A DNA stretch of 6,291 nucleotides. Source: Legionellaceae bacterium. GTDB lineage: Bacteria > Pseudomonadota > Gammaproteobacteria > Legionellales > Legionellaceae. The stretch lies in assembly GCA_947473535.1 (NCBI GenBank), contig CANJFK010000072.1:1-6291 (forward strand), in the 5' to 3' direction. Position numbers and translations under genes: made by a program. Each line of letters begins with the position of its first letter. Position 1 is the stretch's first letter. Of this stretch, positions 1 to 6,067 are shown one piece after another. The notes under the pieces were generated by a model. It was not told the origin of the DNA. It searched no databases and saw only the letters and a program-made list of their open reading frames with translations.

Positions 1-98
1 AGCTTGGCACGCATCAACAATTACTAGCACTAGGTGGTCACTATGCTCAATTATACCAAGTACAATATTTAAGTGTGGAACGTGAAGCGATTGTCTGA
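1..98 (+). CDS. msbA: MsbA-like lipid A flippase ABC transporter, C-terminal end only (partial)
   Basis: Only the last 31 codons and the TGA stop (96-98) are in the window; the gene enters from the left in the frame that starts at base 3. The peptide reads LGTHQQLLALGGHYAQLYQV and then a short tail. This is the typical end of MsbA and related ABC exporters, where the nucleotide-binding domain finishes with an 'xGTHxELLxxxGxYAxLYxxQ' segment just after the H-loop region. MsbA is the inner-membrane homodimeric exporter that flips lipid A-core across the membrane. The assignment rests on this short tail plus the directly following lpxK, because msbA-lpxK is a conserved gene pair in gammaproteobacteria. 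Another ABC exporter with the same ending cannot be excluded from 31 residues alone. The reading frame overlaps the start of lpxK, which points to translational coupling. Confidence 0.8.
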   Translation, partial: LGTHQQLLALGGHYAQLYQVQYLSVEREAIV

Positions 99-1107
99 AT
101 TTTGGTATAAGCGTCATTGTTTGCGGTGGTTGCTTTATCCTGCGGCTTTTGTTTATCGAACAGTTGTCGTTGTCCGGCGTTACTGTCTACAGCATTTTTA
201 TCAGCAACACTTTTCTGTGCCTGTGATTGTTGTTGGTAATTTAACAGTCGGGGGCGTAGGCAAAACACCACTGGTGGTTGCCTTGGCGCAACAATTTAAA
301 TCGCGTGGGTTACGCGTTGGCATTGTGAGTCGTGGGTATGGTGCTGGTGTGACGCATTTTCCACACGAAGTGTTTGTGAACGAACCCGCTGTATTGGTTG
401 GTGATGAGCCGTTGTTGTTAGCTAAAAAAACGGGGTGTCCCGTCGTCATTGCTCCAAGGCGGGCGCATGCTGTGCAATATCTTTTGGATAAATATCAAAG
501 CCAGGTTGTTATTAGCGATGATGGTTTGCAGCACTATGCAATGGGACGAGCGATAGAAATAGTGGTTGTCGATGGTTTACGAGGCTTTGGTAATGGTTTG
601 TGCTTGCCTGCAGGTCCATTGCGCGAGCCGGTAAAACGGTTGAAGCAAGTTGATTTTATTGTTGTCAATGGAGGGGCTTTATCAGATGACCTTTATACTG
701 ATAAGCTCATGTCGTGTACGAAAAAAATAGTTTACCGAATGGATCTACAACCTGGTAAACTAACGCATCTGATGAGTGGACAGCCAATTCAACTGGAGCA
801 GCTAAGCTATCCGGTCGCAGCAATCGCAGCCATTGGTCATCCGCAACGATTTTTTGCAACGTTACGAGCGTTGGGTGTTTATTTTAATGCCTATTCCTAT
901 GCTGATCATCACCCGTTTCAACCCGCTGAACTGTGTTTTGAAGAAAAGACGGTGGTGATGACAGAAAAAGATGCTGTCAAATGTTATCCCTTTGCAACGA
1001 ACGGGATGTATTTTTTGCCAGTGACGGCTCAGCTTTGTGATGGTTTTTGGACGGCATTGTGGTCACACGAACAATTAGTCCCCCTTGGAAGGTTATATTC
1101 AAAATGA
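73..1107 (+). CDS. lpxK: Tetraacyldisaccharide 4'-kinase (lipid A 4'-kinase) LpxK
   Basis: LpxK transfers the gamma-phosphate of ATP to the 4' position of the tetraacyldisaccharide-1-phosphate, giving lipid IVA at the cytoplasmic face of the inner membrane. Diagnostic motifs numbered from base 73: an N-terminal hydrophobic membrane-associating stretch (about residues 17-34), the P-loop GNLTVGGVGKTP (55-66), SRGYG (86-90), GDEP (110-113), DDGLQHY (149-155), VVDGLRGFGNG followed by LPAGPLREP (about 165-185), NGG (about 200), ADHHPF (277-282) and TEKDAVKC (297-304). The length of 344 aa is normal for the family and all core motifs are present, so it should be active. The start is uncertain: GTG at 73 is the longest form, GTG at 82 and TTG at 91 are alternatives. 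TTG 91 would give an N-terminus of the usual family length and has GGAA (77-80) ten bases upstream. All three starts overlap the msbA end, and the stop overlaps the next gene in ATGA, so it sits mid-operon. Confidence 0.96.
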   Translation: MWNVKRLSEFWYKRHCLRWLLYPAAFVYRTVVVVRRYCLQHFYQQHFSVPVIVVGNLTVGGVGKTPLVVALAQQFKSRGLRVGIVSRGYGAGVTHFPHEVFVNEPAVLVGDEPLLLAKKTGCPVVIAPRRAHAVQYLLDKYQSQVVISDDGLQHYAMGRAIEIVVVDGLRGFGNGLCLPAGPLREPVKRLKQVDFIVVNGGALSDDLYTDKLMSCTKKIVYRMDLQPGKLTHLMSGQPIQLEQLSYPVAAIAAIGHPQRFFATLRALGVYFNAYSYADHHPFQPAELCFEEKTVVMTEKDAVKCYPFATNGMYFLPVTAQLCDGFWTALWSHEQLVPLGRLYSK

Positions 1108-2009
1108 TGTTGGCTCGATTGTTTGCAGGGTTTATTTTATTCGCAAGTAGTGTGCTTTACGCTGTTGAACCGATTATACCAACCGGTTTTTTACCCGCTG
1201 AGTCCACGCATGCTAATTGGGCATTTTCTGGCGTGGTGGTGAGCGAAAGCGGTGAAAATTATGGGTATCTATTTCAGATGCAGCGTGATGATAATCAATT
1301 TCACGTTATTGTTGCGCTTTTTGACGCCCAAACCAAAGCAGTTCTCTTTCGTGATGATAGCCATGCAATAATTACTGATCCTAACATCTATAATTGGCAT
1401 GTTGGCCATTCTTTTCTACGGTTTAATCCAATCAATGCCAGCTGGATCTTTGGTTTTAAAGATCAAGACAAAAAAGGCTTTAATTTTAAAGTCGATATGT
1501 TAAAGCAACCAGAGCATGATCAAGCCACACAAAATTTGCGTCAAGGTGTTGAGTTTGTCGTTAGGCAGACGGGGCAGCTAAATGGTCACATCCAGGCTGG
1601 CATCGACAGCAAAGAACAATTTGTAACAGCCAAAAGCGCTTGGTTTAGACAAATATGGTTGACCAATCATCAGGATAAAAGTCATCAGTTAAGCGGTGTA
1701 TTATGTCGTTTCAATGATGGTAGTGGGTTTTATTCGATGAACATGCCAGAGCCGGATGCGCTGCGAGGTGCAATAGCGGGGTGGTTTGATGCGCAGGGTA
1801 TGCCTTTAGTGATGTCGCAGTTTATCAATGTAAAGCAGACGCCTGAAGGCGGTTCATGGCACATTCGAATTGCATCGCCCAATCTTCATTTTATTTTGAC
1901 GGATTCTTTGCAGCAGAATTCAGTGGTTGCCGGTTTTGTTGATGAAAAAAACAAGCAAGGTTTTTGTATGTTAAGCAATGATGCAATCGGTGAGCAGGAA
2001 ACGGGTTAG
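1104..2009 (+). CDS. Secreted lipocalin-like (AttH/CrtC-like) protein of unknown function
   Basis: This is a 301-residue protein. The start is taken at ATG 1104 (ATGATG), because it overlaps the lpxK stop as ATGA, has GGAAGG at 1087-1092 upstream, and begins exactly at a signal peptide: MMLARLFAGFILFASSVLYA with likely cleavage after A20. An in-frame ATG at 1047 would add 19 residues in front of the signal and is unlikely. The mature part is rich in beta-strand-like segments and has no other membrane span. Blocks such as GENYGYLFQMQR, VTAKSAWFRQIW (174-185), LSGVLCRFNDGSGFYSM (about 196-212), AGWFDAQG and GSWHIRI resemble the two-lobed lipocalin fold of the AttH/CrtC (carotenoid 1,2-hydratase-like) family: an aromatic residue near a Trp in the 'aWxxxxW' strand, then a DG turn. 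I see this by eye only. In many relatives msbA-lpxK is followed by ycaR and kdsB; here this envelope protein takes that place. A role in envelope lipid handling is a guess from the neighbours. An unrelated periplasmic protein remains possible. Confidence 0.8.
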   Translation: MMLARLFAGFILFASSVLYAVEPIIPTGFLPAESTHANWAFSGVVVSESGENYGYLFQMQRDDNQFHVIVALFDAQTKAVLFRDDSHAIITDPNIYNWHVGHSFLRFNPINASWIFGFKDQDKKGFNFKVDMLKQPEHDQATQNLRQGVEFVVRQTGQLNGHIQAGIDSKEQFVTAKSAWFRQIWLTNHQDKSHQLSGVLCRFNDGSGFYSMNMPEPDALRGAIAGWFDAQGMPLVMSQFINVKQTPEGGSWHIRIASPNLHFILTDSLQQNSVVAGFVDEKNKQGFCMLSNDAIGEQETG

Positions 2010-3235
2010 GAACGTTGTTTCTCCGGTAAAAAACACACCAAAATAGCAGCCACAATCAATGAGCAAGGTATGACTAAAAGCGCACGTTGATAATCAGTTA
2101 GCGTATAAAGGCCGTCTTGACTAAATAAGTCAAGCAGATAGCCAATTAAGGGTTGTAGTAATGGTGTTGTAATCAGTGCCAATGTATTGATAAAGCCTGT
2201 GCACGTTGATAATGAGTTAGCCGGGGCTAATTCATTTGCAATGGCGTAAGCAAGAATATATGAGCCGCAACAAAGACCCAGCATAAACATGATGACAGCC
2301 ATGTTAACCAGGCCACTAATGGGCAAAAAAAGAACGGAAAGCATCAGTGTTATGGTTAATAAGCAGCCAGTGAGAATGAGTGGTTTACGACGTTTAAAAT
2401 AGCTGCCTAAAATACCAAATAGAGGGCAACTTAACCCCGTACCGAGAAAAAACATGGCATTAATCAAGCTAGCCTGCCGTAGGCTGCAGGCCAGCTTGAT
2501 TTGAATGAAGGGCGCAGCCCATAACGCGCCAAACACAGTGACTAAGGCAAAACTTAAGCCAATAAACAAGCCATTTACCCAGAGTTTTTTGTTCGTCAAA
2601 ATGTGTGACAGTTGCTTACCATAATGTTGTAATGATTTAGTCATGTTTGGTTCTGCAGGAATATACTTCCAACAGAGACTGGCAATCATAATGCCAATTA
2701 ACCCTGCTGTATTAATAAAGTCGCGCCAACCAAAAATAATAATTAATGATCCCATGCCGATGATGCCAAGAACGGTGGTAAGAAAACCCAGCGTTTCGGA
2801 TAACCCAATTAAGAAAGCAAATTGACGAGCGGGGTAATGTTGTCGTATTAAATGCGTTAAGCCAACAAAGGCAAAGGACGAGCCGATGCCAATCAACGTA
2901 CGTCCAAAAAATAGACCGGTTAAACTATAACTTGAAGCAAAAACGATACAGCCAATGCTACACAAGAACGCATTTATGGTAAGTAATGGACGAGGATTCT
3001 TGCAATCAAACATAATCCCCACGGGAATTTGCAGCAAGGTGTATACAATGTAAAACGAACTGCTTAATAAACCCGCGGTTAATGCCGACATGACCATGTC
3101 ATGCATAAGAACGCCTATGACCACGCCTGACGACAATTGCAGAAAAAATTGGAATAAAACAAAAAGAGAGCCGGGTAGCCAAACGCGTAGAGACGCTGCT
3201 GGGATAGATGTGCTCATGCTAGCAACCGTCATCAT
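2006..3235 (-). CDS. MFS transporter, Pht-like (phagosomal nutrient transporter type)
   Basis: The 409-residue inner-membrane protein is almost entirely hydrophobic, with a pattern consistent with 12 transmembrane helices in two halves and a central polar loop (about residues 193-215). Family features: LFQFFLQLSSGVV in TM1 (24-39, counterpart of 'FFYQFFLRVSPGVM'), then YTLLQIPVGIMFDCKNPRPLL (motif A region, 65-85), and FGRTLIGIGSSFAFVG in TM4 (motif B-like, with the Arg in GR). This order and wording resemble the Pht subfamily of Legionella, Coxiella and Francisella, whose members import amino acids or nucleosides inside host vacuoles. The substrate here cannot be read from sequence. Motif A is degenerate: the usual acidic-xx-Gly-Arg-Arg core is DCKNPRP. 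The start at 3235 overlaps the upstream csiV-like stop as ATGA; a second ATG follows immediately and a third is at 3217, and none has a strong ribosome site, which fits translational coupling. Its 3' end overlaps the converging lipocalin-like gene by four bases. Confidence 0.88.
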   Translation of the reverse strand: MMTVASMSTSIPAASLRVWLPGSLFVLFQFFLQLSSGVVIGVLMHDMVMSALTAGLLSSSFYIVYTLLQIPVGIMFDCKNPRPLLTINAFLCSIGCIVFASSYSLTGLFFGRTLIGIGSSFAFVGLTHLIRQHYPARQFAFLIGLSETLGFLTTVLGIIGMGSLIIIFGWRDFINTAGLIGIMIASLCWKYIPAEPNMTKSLQHYGKQLSHILTNKKLWVNGLFIGLSFALVTVFGALWAAPFIQIKLACSLRQASLINAMFFLGTGLSCPLFGILGSYFKRRKPLILTGCLLTITLMLSVLFLPISGLVNMAVIMFMLGLCCGSYILAYAIANELAPANSLSTCTGFINTLALITTPLLQPLIGYLLDLFSQDGLYTLTDYQRALLVIPCSLIVAAILVCFLPEKQRS

Positions 3236-3792
3236 GCAATTTGTTGAACTTTAATTAACATGCCTGCTTGAGGATGGTCAAGATAATAGACTGTACCCGG
3301 TTTTAAGCGTTGTTTATGTGAGAACATAAACGCTGTTTGACGACCGCCAGGCGCAGAAAAAAGCAAGTCAGTGTCCAGCAAATAATAGTTGCTTTGTCTA
3401 ATGCGTAATGTTCCCTCTACGTTCCAGCTAGTACTGTGAATAGGAGGTAGGGCAATGGATTGTTGGTTATTACTTGGCTGTAACCAGGTGTAGTGAGCGA
3501 GAACTTGATAATTTTGTTTGTGATTTAATGCCCAATATTCGCTGTGTAAATGCGATGAGGAAGGCGGCAATAGATGATAAGGCGTGATTGTATCACCGTC
3601 TGAGCTTTGTAAAGAAATAGCATGCTGGCGATGCGGTGTTAACAGAGGCAATGTCGTGTCGTCAGTTTGATTCGATGCGTTAGATTGATGCGCAAAGATA
3701 ATCATGTCAATTTGATAAAGTGGCGTGGGTTGATTCGCAGATCCAACGCAAGAAAATAAAAACAAACTGGTTAGTGTAAAAATTCTTAACAT
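3232..3792 (-). CDS. CsiV-like periplasmic peptidoglycan-associated protein
   Basis: The 186-residue exported protein has a signal peptide MLRIFTLTSLFLFSCVGSA with likely cleavage before N20. The mature part opens with YQIDMIIFAH (26-35), has a middle segment YQVLAHYTWLQP (95-106), a strand-rich portion with NVEGTLRIRQSNYYLLDTDL (EGTLRI is the counterpart of the 'ldGtlrv...YLhldldL' block), and ends with YLDHPQAGMLIKV (170-182). The opening 'Y.vE.ivF', the 'Y.vL.h..W.Q' block and the closing 'ElHYlDHP.fGllv.I' block in this order are the signature of the CsiV family. In Vibrio cholerae CsiV is a periplasmic protein that supports peptidoglycan assembly through the LpoA-PBP1A system. A lipobox reading (LFSC, C15) is possible but has Phe at -2, so signal peptidase I cleavage is preferred. 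It is the first gene of a two-gene operon with the MFS transporter (ATGA overlap). A promoter lies 30-60 bases upstream; no clear Shine-Dalgarno is visible. In several gammaproteobacteria the csiV homologue sits beside mfd, which is not in this window. Confidence 0.75.
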   Translation of the reverse strand: MLRIFTLTSLFLFSCVGSANQPTPLYQIDMIIFAHQSNASNQTDDTTLPLLTPHRQHAISLQSSDGDTITPYHLLPPSSSHLHSEYWALNHKQNYQVLAHYTWLQPSNNQQSIALPPIHSTSWNVEGTLRIRQSNYYLLDTDLLFSAPGGRQTAFMFSHKQRLKPGTVYYLDHPQAGMLIKVQQIA

Positions 3793-3821
3793 AATTAGGT
3801 CTTATTAACATTAATGTCCGG

Positions 3822-3851
3822 ATTATACACTTGTTACAAATTTTGTGACAC
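3822..3851 (-). promoter_or_regulatory. Sigma-70-like promoter for the csiV-like/MFS operon
   Basis: On the minus strand there is a perfect -10 TATAAT (plus-strand 3822-3827) with a -35-like GTGTCA (3846-3851, 4 of 6 to TTGACA) 18 bases upstream. Initiation would be near 3814-3816 and give a leader of roughly 25 bases before the ATG at 3792. It is the only good hexamer pair in this intergenic region, and it ends 19 bases before the left edge of the large inverted repeat. Assignment is by consensus only. Confidence 0.6.
3831..3850. repeat. Short direct repeat TTGTKACA overlapping the csiV promoter
   Basis: TTGTTACA (3831-3838) and TTGTGACA (3843-3850) are 8-mers differing at one base and spaced 12 bases start to start. 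They cover the spacer and the -35 of the csiV-like promoter, where a regulator would typically bind. It may be chance, because only two copies exist and the region is AT-rich; no known operator was recognised. Confidence 0.25.
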
Positions 3852-3870
3852 CCGCGGCTCATGTTTATTC

Positions 3871-4060
3871 GTTAAACCTAGAAAAAGCAGTTGAAGCCGT
3901 AGCGAGAAGGTCTATCGTGCTGAAATTTAACGTTTTCTTGGCGTTTTTTAAGTGAAACCGTACTCACCCGTCCGGTGAACTTCAAAAATGCCAAGAAAAC
4001 GTTAAATTTCAGTGCGATAGGCCTTCGTAGTAGGCTTCAACTGCTTTTTCTAGGTTAAAC
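3871..4060. mobile_element. 190-bp near-perfect inverted repeat (MITE-like hairpin element)
   Basis: The left arm 3871-3948 and right arm 3984-4060 are reverse complements over nearly their whole length. The outer 28 bases (3871-3898 with 4033-4060) differ at one position. There is then a small asymmetric internal loop (about 3899-3905 with 4027-4032), followed by a 38-bp stem (3911-3948 with 3984-4021) broken by only four mismatches. Pairing continues weakly inward (3950-3953 with 3979-3982, 3958-3960 with 3973-3975) to an apical loop near 3961-3972. No open reading frame of note lies inside. The size, absence of coding content and palindromic structure fit a miniature element moved by a transposase elsewhere, or a structured RNA locus. 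No clear target-site duplication is visible at the edges. It fills most of the 334-bp gap between the csiV-like gene and the ABC ATPase gene; the other 144 bases hold the csiV promoter and the short leader of the ABC gene. Confidence 0.85.
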
Positions 4061-4126
4061 CAGGGGTAGTTGCCGCCGTATCCATCTATTGTTACAGTGT
4101 AATTCTATCTATTATCGACAAGGCCT

Positions 4127-5935
4127 ATGACCAGCATCCTTGATATCAAACACCTCAGCATTGCGTTTAAAACACCAGAACAGACGCTTACGGCTGTGGA
4201 TGATGTGAGTTTTTGTTTAAACCCAGGCGAAACGTTAGTGTTACTCGGCGAGTCTGGCTGTGGTAAATCACTAACATCGCTTGCGATGATGCGTCTAATG
4301 CCGACGCTTAGTGCATACGGTCGTAAGAGTGAAATAAAGTTAACTGGACAAGATTTGCTAGCGTTACCTGAACAAGTGATGCGGGGTTTACGAGGTCGTC
4401 GCTTAGCCATGATTTTTCAAGAGCCAATGACGGCCCTAAATCCCGTATTAAGCATTGGTCAACAATTAGCTGAAGTAATATTACAGCATCAGGCCTTGAA
4501 TCATAACGAGGTGCGTCTACGGATGTTAGCCTTGCTTGATGAGGTGGATATACCGCAACCTGAGATCCGTCTGCGCCAATACCCGCATCAATTATCGGGA
4601 GGGCAAAAGCAACGGATCGTTATTGCCATGGCGTTAGCAAATCATCCGGATGTGCTCATAGCAGACGAACCAACCACCGCATTGGATGTGACTATACAGG
4701 CTCAAATTTTGGCATTACTGAAAAAATTACAGCGACAATATCAGATGAGTTTGCTGCTTATTACCCACGATTTGGGGGTTGTGAAGGCAATGGCGGACCG
4801 AGTATGTGTGATGTATGCAGGACAAATTGTTGAGTCCGCGACGGTCGAACAGTTTTTTAATCAACCGCTCCATCCTTATGTGCAAAAAATGTTTATTTCG
4901 CTACCGTCGATGGCGAGGCGTACCCAGCGGCTGCAAGTTATCTCAGGCCAAGTTCCACCGCTTGATGATTTACCTACTGGGTGTCGATTTCATCCGCGTT
5001 GCGCGCATGCGTTTACCCCTTGTGATCACGTTGAGCCGCTGTTGCAGACCGTGCAAAACAATCGACTCGTACGTTGTCATTTATACCCTGAGCATGTAAA
5101 ACCGCCAGCGTTACCGGTTATTAACGAAAACTGGGGTGTGCGCTCTGAGCAGCATGACATGATCCTGTCAGTGCAAAACCTTGCGGTGCATTTTACGACG
5201 CGACAAGGGTTGTTTGGGAGGACGCATAATGTGTGTAAAGCGGTGGATGATTTATCATTTAATTTGTTTAAAGGAAAAACGTTAGCCTTGGTAGGCGAGT
5301 CCGGGTGTGGTAAAACCACGGTGTCTAGAGTTTTGTTACGTTTGCAGGCGATGACCAGTGGTGCTGTTTATTTTCGAGATAAAAATATACAACACCTCGG
5401 CGGGCGCGCTCTACGTGATTTTCGTAAAAAAGTACAAATTATTTTTCAAGATCCATTTTCGTCGATGAACCCACGCATGACGGTCGGGGAAATCATTGCG
5501 GAAGGGATGCTTGCGCAAGGGATGCGATCGACAAAAATCCGTCATAAACAAGCGTTGTTATTAGAGCAAGTTAGTTTACCTCGCAATAGTTTGCAACGTT
5601 ATCCACATCAATTCTCGGGTGGCCAACGTCAACGCATTTGTATCGCCCGGGCTTTGGCGACCGAGCCTGAGCTACTTATTTGTGATGAGCCTACGAGTGC
5701 TCTTGATGTCTCTGTCCAGGCGCAAATTCTTAATTTGCTGAAAATGCTTCAACATGAGTTTGGTTTATCGTATTTGTTTATTACGCACAACATGGGGGTG
5801 GTTTCATACATTGCCGATGATGTGTTAGTGATGCAAAATGGTCAAGCGGTAGAAACAGGACGTTGCCAACAAATCTTTGAACATCCTGCTCATCCTTATA
5901 CTCGGCGGTTGTTAGAGGGGGTATTGACGATTTGA
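4127..5935 (+). CDS. Fused double-ATPase subunit of a peptide/nickel-type ABC importer (DppD-DppF / GsiA / YejF type)
   Basis: The 602-residue cytoplasmic ATPase has two complete nucleotide-binding domains. Domain 1: Walker A GESGCGKS (41-48), Q-loop Q98 in FQEPMTALNP, signature LSGGQKQR (156-163), Walker B with D180 E181, H-loop H214. Domain 2: Walker A GESGCGKT (390-397), Q441 in FQDPFSSMNP, signature FSGGQRQR (496-503), D520 E521, H554. Between them is the OppD/DppD-type C-terminal extension with cysteines C286, C292, C299 and C317 (GCRFHPRC...C...RC), a pattern that holds an iron-sulfur cluster in structurally studied mycobacterial peptide importers. The length is closer to GsiA (about 620) than to YejF (about 530). 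It would power uptake of peptides, glutathione or similar solutes, but the substrate cannot be told without the permeases. No permease or binding-protein gene is in the window. ATG 4127 is the only reasonable start: an in-frame stop lies at 4100 and AAGG at 4120-4123, unusually close. All catalytic residues are intact in both halves. Confidence 0.95.
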   Translation: MTSILDIKHLSIAFKTPEQTLTAVDDVSFCLNPGETLVLLGESGCGKSLTSLAMMRLMPTLSAYGRKSEIKLTGQDLLALPEQVMRGLRGRRLAMIFQEPMTALNPVLSIGQQLAEVILQHQALNHNEVRLRMLALLDEVDIPQPEIRLRQYPHQLSGGQKQRIVIAMALANHPDVLIADEPTTALDVTIQAQILALLKKLQRQYQMSLLLITHDLGVVKAMADRVCVMYAGQIVESATVEQFFNQPLHPYVQKMFISLPSMARRTQRLQVISGQVPPLDDLPTGCRFHPRCAHAFTPCDHVEPLLQTVQNNRLVRCHLYPEHVKPPALPVINENWGVRSEQHDMILSVQNLAVHFTTRQGLFGRTHNVCKAVDDLSFNLFKGKTLALVGESGCGKTTVSRVLLRLQAMTSGAVYFRDKNIQHLGGRALRDFRKKVQIIFQDPFSSMNPRMTVGEIIAEGMLAQGMRSTKIRHKQALLLEQVSLPRNSLQRYPHQFSGGQRQRICIARALATEPELLICDEPTSALDVSVQAQILNLLKMLQHEFGLSYLFITHNMGVVSYIADDVLVMQNGQAVETGRCQQIFEHPAHPYTRRLLEGVLTI

Positions 5936-5960
5936 GGTCAATGGCACTACTTTATTATTA

Positions 5961-6065
5961 AGACCCCCTTAGAAAAAGGGGGGTTGGGGGGGATTTTTTA
6001 CGATCCATCAAGATTAAGTTGGATTGTAATAAAACAATGAGATTTAAAAAATCCCCCCTAGCCCC
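5961..6065. mobile_element. MITE-like C/G-run repeat element, right arm truncated
   Basis: The left arm at 5961-5999 holds a small hairpin (CCCCCTT 5964-5970 with AAGGGGG 5976-5982) followed by a G-rich block and T6 (5994-5999). The right arm 6046-6065 (A6, T, C6, TAG, C4) is the reverse complement of about 5980-5999 with two mismatches. The spacer of about 46 bases is AT-rich and non-coding. Elements of the form 'aaatccccccNNcccccctttttNNaaggggg' are common non-coding repeats in diverse bacteria (from memory, not searched). The right arm should continue with the mirror of 5961-5979 but stops at 6065, where the next element begins. It lies 25 bases after the ABC ATPase stop and could fold at the end of that transcript. 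Confidence 0.65.
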
Positions 6066-6067
6066 TG

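Noticed and set aside
1047..1103. N-terminal extension of the lipocalin-like protein from ATG 1047
   Set aside because: It would put 19 mixed residues before a clean signal peptide and overlap lpxK by 61 bases; ATG 1104 with the ATGA junction is the better start.
3737..3792. Lipoprotein signal in the CsiV-like protein (LFSC, Cys15)
   Set aside because: Phe at -2 of the lipobox is atypical, and a good signal peptidase I site (GSA before N20) follows; kept only as an alternative.
3871..4060. CRISPR array or phage attachment site
   Set aside because: The repeats are inverted, not direct, and there is only one pair with no spacer series; no integrase is nearby.
4089..4115. Promoter for the ABC ATPase gene (TTGTTA, 15 bases, TATTAT)
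   Set aside because: The spacing is short and initiation would fall about five bases before the ATG, leaving no room for the AAGG site. The real promoter is not identified.
4105..4410. Antisense open frame of about 100 codons on the minus strand opposite the ABC gene, and similar antisense or out-of-frame runs (47-271, 201-449, 2643-2825, 4815-5099, 5077-5319)
   Set aside because: Each lies within a well-supported gene in another frame, shows no family motif, and has no independent ribosome site or promoter.
5978..5992. G-quadruplex in the G6-TT-G7 run
   Set aside because: There are only two uninterrupted G-runs, so a standard intramolecular four-tract quadruplex would need very short or zero-length loops; no other G-tracts are nearby.
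5964..5999. Rho-independent terminator after the ABC ATPase gene (CCCCCTT/AAGGGGG hairpin and a later T6 run)
   Set aside because: The stem is not followed directly by a T-run: eleven bases, mostly G, separate them. The structure is better explained as the left arm of the repeat element, though it could still slow or end transcription.
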